This document shows positions 47,970 to 58,776 of a stretch of 64,000 bases of DNA, one piece after another; position 1 is the stretch's first letter, and every line of letters begins with the position of its first letter. A program made the translations under genes and the position numbers. The notes beneath the pieces are model-generated. The model was given only the letters and a program-made list of their open reading frames with translations. It searched no databases and was not told the DNA's origin. The DNA is taken from contig RWJK01001639.1 in the NCBI GenBank assembly GCA_004335835.1, positions 63,453 to 127,452 of the forward strand, read 5' to 3'. This DNA comes from Scenedesmus sp. ARA3 (taxonomy: Eukaryota > Chlorophyta > Chlorophyceae > Sphaeropleales > Scenedesmaceae).

Positions 47970-48915
47970 CTGGGTTGGCTGCTGGAAGGCAAGAGAGAGA
48001 TTATGCACCTGTTACGCAAGAGCTGTGACAAAGGAGGCATGCGTTGGAGTGAAGCTGGGGTAGACTTTGGCTGCAAGCAGCGATGACAATAGGCGGCACC
48101 CAGCACGCTGCAATTGCACAAGACATGGGAAGCAGCTGCAGTGTGTTGAGGCAGCGCCATCCAATGTCATGTAGGAACGGTAGAGCTAACAAATTTGAAT
48201 GACCTGGCGATGAGCGCACAGCACAGCTGCAACATGCTGTTGAAATGAACTGCCTTTTGTGGCACCGGCGGTTGGGTTGCAGCTGGGCCGGCAGCTTCTG
48301 CTATAAATGCCGCATGTCACGTGATCTGCTTGCCAGCAACCACCATGCAGATCCAATATTTGATTCGTGCGGCTTTTGTTACCATGTTTGTTAGTGTCAT
48401 GGTGCTTGGAGTTTGTTAAGCAAGCGTTCAATACATCGCCTGCTATCAAAGCATGCATGCATGTCATGCATGCATGATGCAACTGATGTGGCATATCAGT
48501 GCCAGCTTCTGTTGTGAAGCGCATGGCCATCCCTAGTCAAGGGGTTTGAGTCCTCACAAGCAGTTGTTCCAGATCACGGTTGCTTGTGGTACTCATAGTT
48601 GCTGCGGCAGCTGCCCAGGCCTTGGCTGAACCACCAGGGTTTTTCTGTAACCGTGTCGTGTTTCTGTCCACTGGACAGTGTTCAGTGCTCTACTTGCATG
48701 GCTTGCAGGCAGGAGCAGCATATACGTCCTGCGAGTGGTCAACTGGCAGCCTGCACCAGCATTTGACAGCGCATGCTGTGGAGTAGCCTGTTCCACCTCA
48801 CCAACGTGCTGAGCTGGATTCACCAACCTCTGCACCGACCTCTGCTTTGATCGCCACAGAGCCACTAAACCATTTATTTCAGTCAAGTAGCCTAATAGTT
48901 ATCACATCAACGCAG
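47970..48915. other. Intergenic region
   Basis: 3' UTR of the secreted protein gene and promoter of the M48 gene. Contains palindromic GCATGCATGC/CATGCATGCATGATGC near 48452-48480. No gene seen. Confidence 0.5.
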
Positions 48916-51842
48916 ATGCAGCGAATGTCTGGGCTGTTGAGGCCTGTGGAAAGGACAGGCTTGCGACGAGCTGGCCATGCCGCGCGAGGCTTGCAGTCGC
49001 AACAGCACACGCGTTCAGCTCTTCTACGATACAACAGCGCAAGTCACGGGCGGCAGAGCCTGCTGCAGTGCCCGCATGCAGTGCAGCCCAGCCAGTCTCT
49101 GCACAGCACTGCTGGGAACGGCAAGGAGCAGCGGATCAAGCGCTATGCTGGCCTTACTGCGGATGATTTCAGGTGCAGAAACGTATTGAAGTTGGCTGGA
49201 CTCCTCCTAGCCAAGCACTGCACCACACACCTGCAGTTGTGCTGTACCTCCCGTCTTGCTTGGCTTCTGCCGCTGCTGCTTTGATGTTTGCTTGCGTGTG
49301 CGTGCATGCATGCGTGCGTGCATGCGCACTTAGTATCAAGGTGCTGCTGCTAATGCTCCTGCAGGCACCCTCTAGACCAGCAGAACACCAGCCTTATACA
49401 GGCGCTGCCTGGCATGGACTTTGTGGCAAAGACCCTCATGGGTGAGCGCAGCAAAGAGCCAGTGCTGCAGCAGCTGTGACAACAACAGCGGCAATAGCAG
49501 CAGCAGCAGCAGCAGCAGGGCTGCTATCGGAGCAGCTGAGGTGTGGGGGCACCATCAGGGTGGCAGCGGCCAATCCGTCAAGCCTGGCGCATGGCAGCTC
49601 ACAGCAGCATGAGCATGTGGCACAGCAAAGGCGCCATCGTGCGTCTATGCTTGCAGCGGCTTTCACATCACACTTATGCTCCGCATCTACATGCCGCTGC
49701 GCGCTTAAACATCTCTCACACACACAACACTACAACCAAACAAACCAACAGCTGGCTGTGGTCTCTCTGCGCTGTGGTGCAGGCCCTGTTGCTGAGCAGG
49801 TGCTGCTGCTGGAAAACATCGCCACGTCCATCAAGACAGGCCCGGACCAGCTGCCCACAGTGCACAACCTGCTGCTGGATGCTGTGAGTGCACTGCTAGC
49901 TGATAGCCAGCTTCTGTTAGCTAGCTATCTACTATACCAATTATCAAGCTCTTGGAAGTGGCAGTGGCAGCATCAGTAGCATCTGCGTACACAGCACAAC
50001 CTGCTGCTGGAAGCTGTGAGTGCACTGCCGGTTTATACCTATCTACTACAATTACTGTAGAGCATTCAAAGTCAGAGGCAGCAGCTGCTGCTGCTGCTGC
50101 TGCCTACAGTGCACAACCTGCTGCTGGAAGCGGTCAGTGCGCTGCCAGGCAGTTGACGTTGACACTTGGCGTCACCAACAGCAGCTGAATCTGCAATCAG
50201 CACCAGCAAAGCAGGATGAACAATGTGCAGCTTGGCTTCTGGAATGCGTCAATGCAAAAATGCTCACTCTGGTATGCGTGGCTTGGTGTCAATGCTCAAT
50301 CAGCAGAGGCTTATGCGGCATGGCCTGCACAAAGCCTGCAGCAGCAGCGCGCGCACTGCACTTCCACACACTGCCCTGGCAGCTTGGATGGCCCCTCACT
50401 GCCTTTTGTCACCATTTTCTGCACCTTCTCTGCACCATGCAGGCTGAGGTGCTGCAGATGGAGCCGCCGGAGCTGTATGTGCGCCAGAACCCCAACCCCA
50501 ACGCCTATACCCTAGCCATCACGGGCCGCAAACCCTTTGTGGTGGTGCACACCAGCCTGCTGGAGCTGCTCACACTGCCTGAGCTGCAGGCGGTGATCGC
50601 TCACGGTGAGCAACAGCCATTGGCTCCAAAGGTGTCACTCTCATCTGTTTGCAATTTTGGTGGTGTTGGTGGCGTTGACAGCGCAGCAGGCTACAGTCAG
50701 TGGCTGGAGCTGCTGGGCCTGCTTGAGCCGCAGGCAGTCACGGCACATGGCCAGCTGCAGCAGGAGGGGTGCATAGGCGTTGCCTCTCGACAGTACTGCT
50801 GGTGTTGGTGGTGCACACGAGCCTGCTGGAGCTGCTGACGCTGCCTGAGCTGCAGGCAGTCATCGCACACGGTGAGCAAAAGCCATCGATCCTAAGAATG
50901 TCACTTTTATGTCCTTTTGTGGTGTTGGGGATGCTGGCGGTGCACACCAGCCTGCTGGAGCTGCCCATGCTGCCTGAGCTGCAGGCAGTCATCGGACACG
51001 GTGAGCAAAAGCCATCAATCCTAAGAATGTCACTTTTATGTCCTGTTGTGGTGTTGGGGATGCTGGCGGTGCACACCAGCCTGCTGGAGCTGCCCATGCT
51101 GCCTGAGCTGCAGGCGGTCATCGCACACGGTGAGCAACTGTGTTTCAGCATTCTTGCTGTCGCTACTGTTGTTGTTGTTGCTGGTACCGTGGTGGTGCAC
51201 ACCAGCCTGCTGGAGCTGCTCACACTGCCTGAGCTGCAGGCAGTCATTGCGCACGGTGCGTAACTGTGTTTCTCCATACATTGCTGTTGCTACTGTTGCT
51301 GGTATTGTGGTGGTGCACACCAGCCTGCTGGAGCTGCTCACACTGCCCGAGCTGCAGGCAGTCATCGCACACGGTGCGTAACAGCCATTGGCTCCAAAGG
51401 TGTCACTCTCATCTGCTTGCATTTTTGGTGGTGTTGGTGGCGTTGACAGTGCAGCAGGTTACAGTCAGTTGCTGGAGCTGCTGGGCCTGCTTAAGCTTCA
51501 GGCAGTCGCGGCACATGGCCAGCAGCAGCAGGAGGGCTGCATAGGTGTTGCCTCTTGACAGTACTGCTGGTGTTGGTGGTGCACACCAGCCTGCTGGAGC
51601 TGCTCACATTGCCTGAGCTGCAGGTGGTGATTGCACGGTGCGCAATCGCGTCCTCTCTACGTTCTTGTTGCTGTTCGTACTGTTGGTAGTGGTTTAGCGC
51701 ACAGCCGTTTTGGCTTTGGGTGTTGTTTGAAAGTACAGGCAAGGTACAGAGAGCTGCTGACCATGCTGAGCTCGATGTTCAAGCCTGCAAGTGTGTTGCC
51801 AGCCTGCGCGTGGTGGTATGATGCCTGAGTGTTGTAGTGTGT

Positions 51843-51873
<31 letters not shown>

Positions 51874-54587
51874 GCAGAGCTGGGCCACCTCAAGTGTGAC
51901 CATGGGCTGTGGCTGACCACAGCCAACGTGTTGGCGAGTGGCACGGTGTCTATACTGCCGTTCATATCAGGTGCGGGGCGCAGTTCGACCGCGTCGGCTT
52001 GCCTGTGACACAGCTAATGGAGATGGGTTGGGAACTGGGTCATGATGGTAAGCAGCAATGCTGTCAGTGGCAGTTGGGAGTGCACAGCACGGCTGCAGGT
52101 TAAGGAAGTGTTGCAGGCAACTGCAATCTGCACAGCTGTCCTCAGCTCAGTTGTGCTGGCTGATGGCAGGTGTCCATCCTGTCGCTCATATCAGGGGTGG
52201 AGGCGGGAATGAGCAAGTGGCTCAAGCCAAGCAGCTGGTGGTTGCAACCACCAACAGCATGCTGTTGAGGAAGCGCCTGCTGTCGTGTCTGCGTGCCTTG
52301 TTGCCACTCGCCCATACTTGTGCTGTTGCCACGCCACATCACACTTGAGCAGTGGCCCAAGCCAGCCTCTCCACCTAGTATGAGCGGCTTGAAGCTCGCA
52401 GCTTTAGTGCAGCTACTAATAATTAATTTATGGGTCTGTGGTCTAGTCAGTGATGCGGCAGCTGCTTTTCAACCACATCGCCAGATGTCAGGGCGCTGCA
52501 TTGCAGCAATCAGCGATCAGAAGCAGTGGTTCGGGCAGAAGCACTGAAACAGACAGCTACTGAGCTCCTTGTACACCTCTTTTTTGAATTCCTTATTCAA
52601 TGGGTTGGGATCGAGCTGGATCAAGCTGGGGGGTTGTGCAGCAACCTCACTGGCCAGAGATCAGACATCGCAATGATCGCAACCATCCATCACAAGGCTG
52701 CTGTGGACTTCAAAAGGCAAATTCATGTGTGTTGCTGTATAACAGATGTGCTGACCTGCTGCAGGCACGGTTGACGACGCGCTGCTGCGCTGGCTGCGCA
52801 ACAAGTCACATAACAACATATATATCTTCAAATCTTTATGCTGCTGTATGCTGACCTGCTGCAGGCACGGTTGAGGACGCGCTGCTGCGCTGGCTGCGCA
52901 ACAAGTTACATTACTATCTTCAAATCTTATTGCTGCTGTATGCTGCGCTGGTCATTGCTGACAGGCTATAATAACAATCCCTGCGCTGCTGCGTATGTCA
53001 GCGTATGCTGCACTGCCGCAGGCACGATTGGGACGCGCCGCTACGTATATTCTTGACTGATCACACATCTTGTGGTGGTATGTATGATGTGCTGCTGCAG
53101 GCACGGTGGAGGACGCGCTGCTGCGCTGGCTGCGTGCAGCGGAGCTGACATGTGACCGTGCAGCGCTGCTGGTGGCTCAGGACCCAGGGGTGGTCATTGG
53201 TGCACTCATGAAGCTAGCTGGCGGTAGCCCTGCCTTTGCACACGAGCTCAGTGTGGACGCGTTCCTGCAGCAGGTGCGTTGGAATTTGGACCTGCTGATG
53301 CGGGTGATGGCTGTCGCTGTCTGCAGCTGAGTGCTTTCATGTAACAACGGAGTGTGCTGGTGCGTGCTGAGGCTGTTGAGGGTGTTCAGAGGATTGCTTG
53401 GCTTCAAGTTGTGGTAAGCATTCCGGGGTGGTGATTGGTGTGCTGATGAAGCTGGCGGGCGGCAGCCCTGCCTTTGACACGAGCTGAGCGTGGGCGCGTT
53501 CCTGCAGCAGGTGGGTGGCGGGCGGGTGTGTTGATGCGGCTGATGGCTGTCTCTTTGTGCAGTTGAGTGCGCATGCGTGTGTGCTGATGCATGCTGAAGT
53601 GGTCGAGAGCGTTCACAGACTTGCTCGGCATTGCTTTGAATCTCAAGGTGGCCATTAGGGCACTCATGAAGCTGGCGGGCGGCAGCCCTGCCTTTGCACA
53701 CGAGCTGAGCGTGGACGCGTTCCTGCAGCAGGTGGGTGGCCAGCTTAGACATGGGTGTGTGCTGGGCAGCCGTGTTGGTGCCGAAATTTGAGGGTGCCAA
53801 GAGCGTTGTAACGTCAGGGATACTGCTGGCCTTGTGTGTGTTGTTGCTGTTGCGGACCCTGGCGTGGTCATTTGGTGCACTCATGAAGCTGGCTGGCGGC
53901 AGCCCAGCCTTTGCACACGAGCTTAGCGCGGATGCCTTCCTGCAGCAGGTGGGTGGTGTGTGGGCTTGTTGATGCGGGTGATGGCTGTGTGATGGCTGTG
54001 TCTGTGCGCAGTTGAGTGTGCACATATGTGTGCTGGTTGATGTTGACGCTGTTGAAAGTGTTCAGGGGATTGCTTTGCTTTCCGTCTCACACCGTGTGCC
54101 TCCATTGCTCCAACCTGCTGTTGCTGCAGGCGCGCTCCGTTGATGAGGCGACCAACAGCAGTATGCTCGGCTGGTACCTGCTGCCACACACCTTCTCTGA
54201 CATCATAAACTTCGTTGGCTCCAACTTGCCGTCTCAATCTGCTGCTTCAATCTGTCGCCGCAGGCCCGGTCATACGATGAGGTGACCACCAGCAGCATGC
54301 TTGGATGGTACCTGCGCAATGCACAGACACGTGCGCTCAGCCATCCACTGCCAGTGATGCGTGCTCGGGAGATAGACCGCTGGGCCCAGGGCGTGCAGTA
54401 CAAAGCGCTGCTGGCGCGCAACAGGACGGTCAGCATCCCTATCACTAACGGCAGCAGCATCAACAGCAGCAGCAGCAGTAGCGGCGGCGGCGGCAGCAGC
54501 ATTGCAGGGAGCAGCACAGCAGCGGCTGGCGGGCCTGCCGGCGCTGCTGCAGGCGCGAGCAACGGCTACCGGCAGGCTAGCAGTTGA
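48916..54587 (+). CDS. M48 family zinc metallopeptidase, plastid type
   Basis: Seven exons close exactly to 395 aa: 48916-49172, 49365-49441, 49783-49883, 50443-50605, 51878-51970, 53101-53273, 54264-54587. The first ~75 residues are Arg/Ser/Gln-rich without acids, typical of a chloroplast transit peptide. Then come HPLDQQNTSLIQALPGMD, PELYVRQNPNPNAYTLAI, VVVHTSLLELLTLPELQAVI and the zinc site AHELGHLKCDHG (HExxH), followed by RAAELTCDRAALLVAQDP with the third zinc-ligand Glu in the AELTCDRA motif, and LSHPLPVMRAREIDRW. This closely parallels the plant chloroplast M48 protein At3g27110 as I remember it. The Glu codon of HExxH is split by intron 4. The C-terminus is a Ser/Gly/Ala tail. Five exon edges (3 end, 4 end, 6 start, 6 end, 7 start) are duplicated in adjacent introns. 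Substrate unknown. Confidence 0.93.
49855..50150 (+). repeat. Three copies of M48 exon 3 end
   Basis: GTGCACAACCTGCTGCTGGA plus GCT|GTGAGTGCACTG (real donor 49884) recurs at about 49988-50032 and 50107-50147. The last copy has GCG|GTCAGT. Confidence 0.88.
50540..51645 (+). repeat. About nine copies of M48 exon 4 end and donor
   Basis: The exon end VVHTSLLELLTLPELQAVIAH plus G|GTGAGC (real donor 50606) recurs at about 50811-50875, 50938-51005, 51067-51135, 51194-51262 and 51312-51380, with decayed versions near 50690-50755, 51460-51525 and 51580-51640. Period about 125-130 bp. Most keep CACACGGTG at the donor. They occupy most of the 1272-bp intron 4. Confidence 0.94.
52755..53135 (+). repeat. 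Four copies of M48 exon 6 acceptor and start
   Basis: CTGCAGGCACGGTTGA or CTGCAGGCACGGTGGAGGAC, then GCGCTGCTGCGCTGGCTGCG, at about 52760, 52858 and 53101 (real), with a decayed one near 53018. Only the last reads on into AAELTCDRAALL. Confidence 0.9.
53195..53955 (+). repeat. Four copies of M48 exon 6 end and donor
   Basis: GALMKLAGGSPAFAHELSVD plus AFLQQ|GTG (real donor 53274) recurs at about 53430-53513, 53655-53733 and 53873-53950. The second unit lacks one base (CCTTTGACACGAG). The exon 7 start is also pre-copied at 54131-54186 (ARSVDEATNSSMLGWYL). Confidence 0.93.
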
Positions 54588-55808
54588 GTGGTGCATGCAT
54601 GCAGATATGCGTTTGGATGCTGCATGTACATATGCGCTGCTGTCTAGTACGGTCTCAGCATCTGTTGAGTGGTGCATGCAGGCAGACACGCATGTGTGGG
54701 TACCCTGCTTTTAGTGCTCCCACTGTGGACCACTGCAGAAGTTCAGTGTACTTGCAAGTACAGCAATTGCTGCAGCACTGGCAGCACTGGCAGCAGTGTG
54801 TGGCTCATGTGTCCCCTTTTTGTCATGGGCGCTTGCTCTGGTGCTACAGCTGCTACGACGAAGCGCGGATGGTTTGGCTGGTGGCTGGCTGGGCATGCAT
54901 CGCACACGGCTATCACTGCCATTCATTGCTGTAGCATGTTTTACAGTGCTGTGTGCTGGTTGATGCTGCATGCGTGATCAGCGCAGGTTGCCCTTATGTT
55001 GATATGTGTGTAGTATGCTGTTATGTGTGGAAGGCGGTTGACGTTGTTGACCGCATGCTGCAAAGCATGAAGGCGGCAGGTTTCTGTCTGCAGACGCGCA
55101 CCGTGCACGTATGAGCTCATATGTGCCCTCGAGGCTCCTACACATCGCTTGTGCACGTGCTGTGGGGTTTAACCCTGGCGAGTGATGTGGGTGCTGCATA
55201 CGCTGGGAGCTGTTGCGGACACTGCGGCGCACATGCAACGCTGGTTCAATGTTGCAGCGTACGCTGCTGTTGCTGCTGCTGACCACACGGTGGTTGCCAG
55301 GCGGATGCGGCATGTGCTGCGTGGGTCAGGAAGCCATGCCATAAGGCTTTCTTACCTCCTGGGCGGGCTGCGACACAGGCCCGTACGGCAGTACGTACTG
55401 CGCAGTGTTGCACTCGTTTCCATGCAATGCAACCGCTGCATCTTGCATGAATGGCTTCACTCGAGCTTCAGCTTGACAGCAGTGTGCCGTTTTTGGAGGG
55501 CGGGTGGTGCTGTTCTACATTCTGGTGGTGCTGCAGCTGCTGTGGCTGGGGCTGCTGTCGTTGCTTACTCACCACGGATGGAGTGCTGGTGCTTCATTCT
55601 GTCCACAAAATTCAGCTCCAGGCTATAATCTACCCTATGAGGTCCATTGTGGGCAACATGATGAACTTTGCTTGTGCAGATTCTTCTAGAAGGACAGATA
55701 TGTTCTGCTGTGACGTGCGGTTGAGTGGCCTATTCTAATCGTCATGATATTACCAATCAAGCCATAGCAATGACACCATCAGCTCATCTTGCAATTTACA
55801 TGTTTATC
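54588..55808. other. Intergenic / M48 3' region
   Basis: Contains short direct repeats of GTTGAGTGGTGCATGCA (54584 and 54664) and no supported gene. Confidence 0.45.
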
Positions 55809-56146
55809 CAGGGTAGCACGAAACGTTTCGTACGTGTTGAAACGTTTCGTTTCGAAACGCGTTTGAAACGTTTATATTTTCATGGCACTGATGTGAAACG
55901 TGCGCGGGAAACCCCACGTTTGCACTGTATGCACGACAGAAAGGGGTCAAACTGGTCGCGAAAGCATGTGAAAGATATAGGAGGTGTCGTCGCAACATTC
56001 GAGCGCTTCCTGATGATCGCAGCACATGTTGCAGGCGCCTGTGACTCAGGCTGTGAGCAGTGCCTGCCACAGGCGCGTTTCAACTCGTTTCGAAACGCGT
56101 TTGAAACGTTTCAATTTTGCCAAATTACGCGTTTCGTGCTACCCTG
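55809..56146. mobile_element. hAT-type MITE (non-autonomous DNA transposon)
   Basis: Perfect 17-bp terminal inverted repeats: CAGGGTAGCACGAAACG at 55809-55825 and its reverse complement at 56130-56146. The CAGGG start is typical of hAT elements. The flanking 8-mers TGTTTATC (55801-55808) and CATTTATC (56147-56154) match at six of eight positions, consistent with a decayed 8-bp target-site duplication. Subterminal GAAACG/CGTTTC motifs are repeated in both orientations. At 338 bp it has no transposase. Confidence 0.85.
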
Positions 56147-57278
56147 CATTTATCCCGTCACGCGCTTTACGATTTACGGCGCTCCCCAAACACCCAAGCG
56201 TAGGCTGGTCAGGCTAGATGGTTGCCTGTGCTTCCACATTGCGCATGGCCCATTGCACTGCAGGACAAGTAAGGCAGCAGTTGCATACCAAGCCCAGCCT
56301 ATCAGGCCTGACAAGCCGTGGCAAGCATATCTCACGACTGTTTCGGCCCGTGTATGGTGGCACCAAGCAAGCAGCAAACGGTATTCTCAAAACCCCAAAC
56401 CTCGATCCATCCAACATGGCCCCCGGATGTTTACTCTCCTCTCGTTGAAGAGCAAACCCTCACTAGAAATAAACCAGGCAAGGTCCGGACCTTGGGATCC
56501 CCCACCTGCCACCTTGCATACAATCTTGACAGCATTGACTGCGCTGTCACCACTTGCAACGGCATGGCAGGGGTGGTCATCATCATCTTGCTAGCATCAA
56601 TGCCATCGGCCCCGCGCACCAATGGAGCAGCGACATGGAGGAGCACTACACCATCATGTTTGCAAGTATTACGCACACCCCAAGCCTCTCCAAGGAAAGC
56701 AGCGATGATCCTGGACACCAATAACCCAACAGAACCCCAAGCATCATCCGACACTGTTTAGTGAGGTTATAACCTCTTCACCTTCATCTCAGCACCGGCA
56801 ATAGACAACAAGTTACGCAACTTTCCAGCGCTACCAGACATGGCAGGGATGGTGGCCCTCCGAACCAACAACAGCGCCACACCCACCTAGGCTAGTGGCC
56901 AGACTCTCTCAGTTCTAGATGCACCCTTCCAGTACACTACTCTATTATCGTTCGAAACAGCAAGGCTTGGAAACGCTGCCAACAGCCATGTTGCAATAGC
57001 TGCCAGGAAGCCGCCACACTCACGCTATGTTGCTACAGCTGCCAACACCTTGCCACACTCACCCTATGTAGCAACAGCTGCCTGTACGATGGCAGCCCGT
57101 TGCCCAAGCATGCAGTACATAGGCTGATAAAAACCAGACATATGCAGCAAACAACTCAATAGGGGCACTGGCCTTTTCAAATGCTCATGTATTGAAGACG
57201 TTAGCCAGCTCTGCTGCACTATGCATCGCTGTCGATCCGTTCACCAAGCCCCTTCCCCCAGCATACAGCTTCTGTGTG
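56147..57278. other. Intergenic region of distinct composition
   Basis: Almost free of the CAG/CTG runs that mark the rest of the window and richer in CCA/ACC. It contains a short direct repeat of CACACTCACSCTATGT (about 57017 and 57055). No recognised gene or element; it may be decayed mobile DNA. Confidence 0.4.
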
Positions 57279-58734
57279 CTACGCCATTGTACAATTCAGC
57301 AACACCCGGACGATCCGGGGGTTCAGCTGATCAGCGAAAAAGAACGAGCTGTCTCCAGGCCCAAAGTCCACCCCTCTTATGAATGAAAAGGCGCTGTGAG
57401 TCGCATTTCCGGGGTCTATGATGCTACCATGCCCCGCGCCTCTGGTGCCATTGCCAGCCACCAATTTCAGCTTGCCAGTCCCAGCTTGCACCATCCACAC
57501 TCTATTGTTGGCCTCAGAAACCAGCATGTCGCCAGCTTTGTTGATAGCCAGTCCAAATGGGCCGAACGCAACGTTGCTAATCAGTTCTCCGTCATGAGGC
57601 GCAACACACGTGTTGCTCTGCTGACATTGCTGGTTGAGAGCTGTCGCTTCGGCTGCCACCGTGTCCCATCTGTAGATGGTTTTGTTGCGGTAGGCGGTGA
57701 ACAGCACTTCATTCGACCCGAAATGGACATGCATGAGTTTGCTGGGCCACTCACCTGCGCCAGATTGATCAATGGGCGTGATGTTCAAGATCTTGGTGGG
57801 TGCGGTAGCGTTAGTCATAACCACACTGTAGATCCCGGTAGCCGGCGTCATTGTGGCAAGCACATACATCTTGCCTGTTGTCGGGTGGATGTCGAGACCC
57901 AGCAAGGTGCGGTTGCCAGCTGGCACACTGTCATCTGACACAGGGATGGCTGTTATGTTGTGGGTGGTGCTGTTGTAGATCAGCAAGTTGCCGGAGCTGT
58001 TGAAATTGGGACCGTTTTCTTGTGTGAAATACACGTGGCCTTCATCTAAAGCTAACAGCCCGCTGGCCTTGCGGTCATACAGAGCATGGATGATGCCCGT
58101 TGCTGCATCAACCCTGAAGACCATACCGCCGCCTGCACACACTCGCAAGCAGCAACACCGCGCCAGCAACACGACATTGTATTGCTTCAAAGCAAGGGAG
58201 TACATGGCACCAGCCTGAGGGCTTTTACTTGTTTTTATGTGCTGCACATTCGAACCACTTGCAATCTATTCAGCAATTTTCAATGCAAATGTATGCAGCG
58301 GCGGAGTAATCAGCATAAACCAGCGGCAAAATCAACTGTGCTGCACATGTCTACCTGCCTTTGTGGGTTCAGCCAGAATATGTGTCACAGTGCTGCTGCA
58401 ATTGGATGCACATGCACACAATGTGATTTCACCTCCAATGTAAATGTTGCCCACAGAATCCACCGAGACGTCCATTGGGTGGCCAACTCTTGCCAGAGTG
58501 GCAGGAATGTCATCAACATATGGCTCCACAGTTTCCATGATGCTCGTGTTCGTGCAACAATCTTGACGCAAGCATCACAGCCGGAGCCATACCAGCCAGT
58601 GCCCACAGGGCATACGCAGCTGAAACCTGTTCCAGGTAGCGGCACGTCGCGGCACACCAGCGACTGTGCCACACACGTGTCATTTGCACCAGCTGCTGCA
58701 CACACATCCTCATCTGTAAGTGCAGGGCAGTAGG

Positions 58735-58776
<42 letters not shown>

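Noticed and set aside
53177..54025. 282-aa minus-strand frame with internal repeats
   Set aside because: Reverse complement of the M48 exon 6-end copies; the repeats are explained by that array.
55725..56594. 289-aa plus-strand frame
   Set aside because: Runs straight through the MITE and both flanks, with no domain or codon signature.
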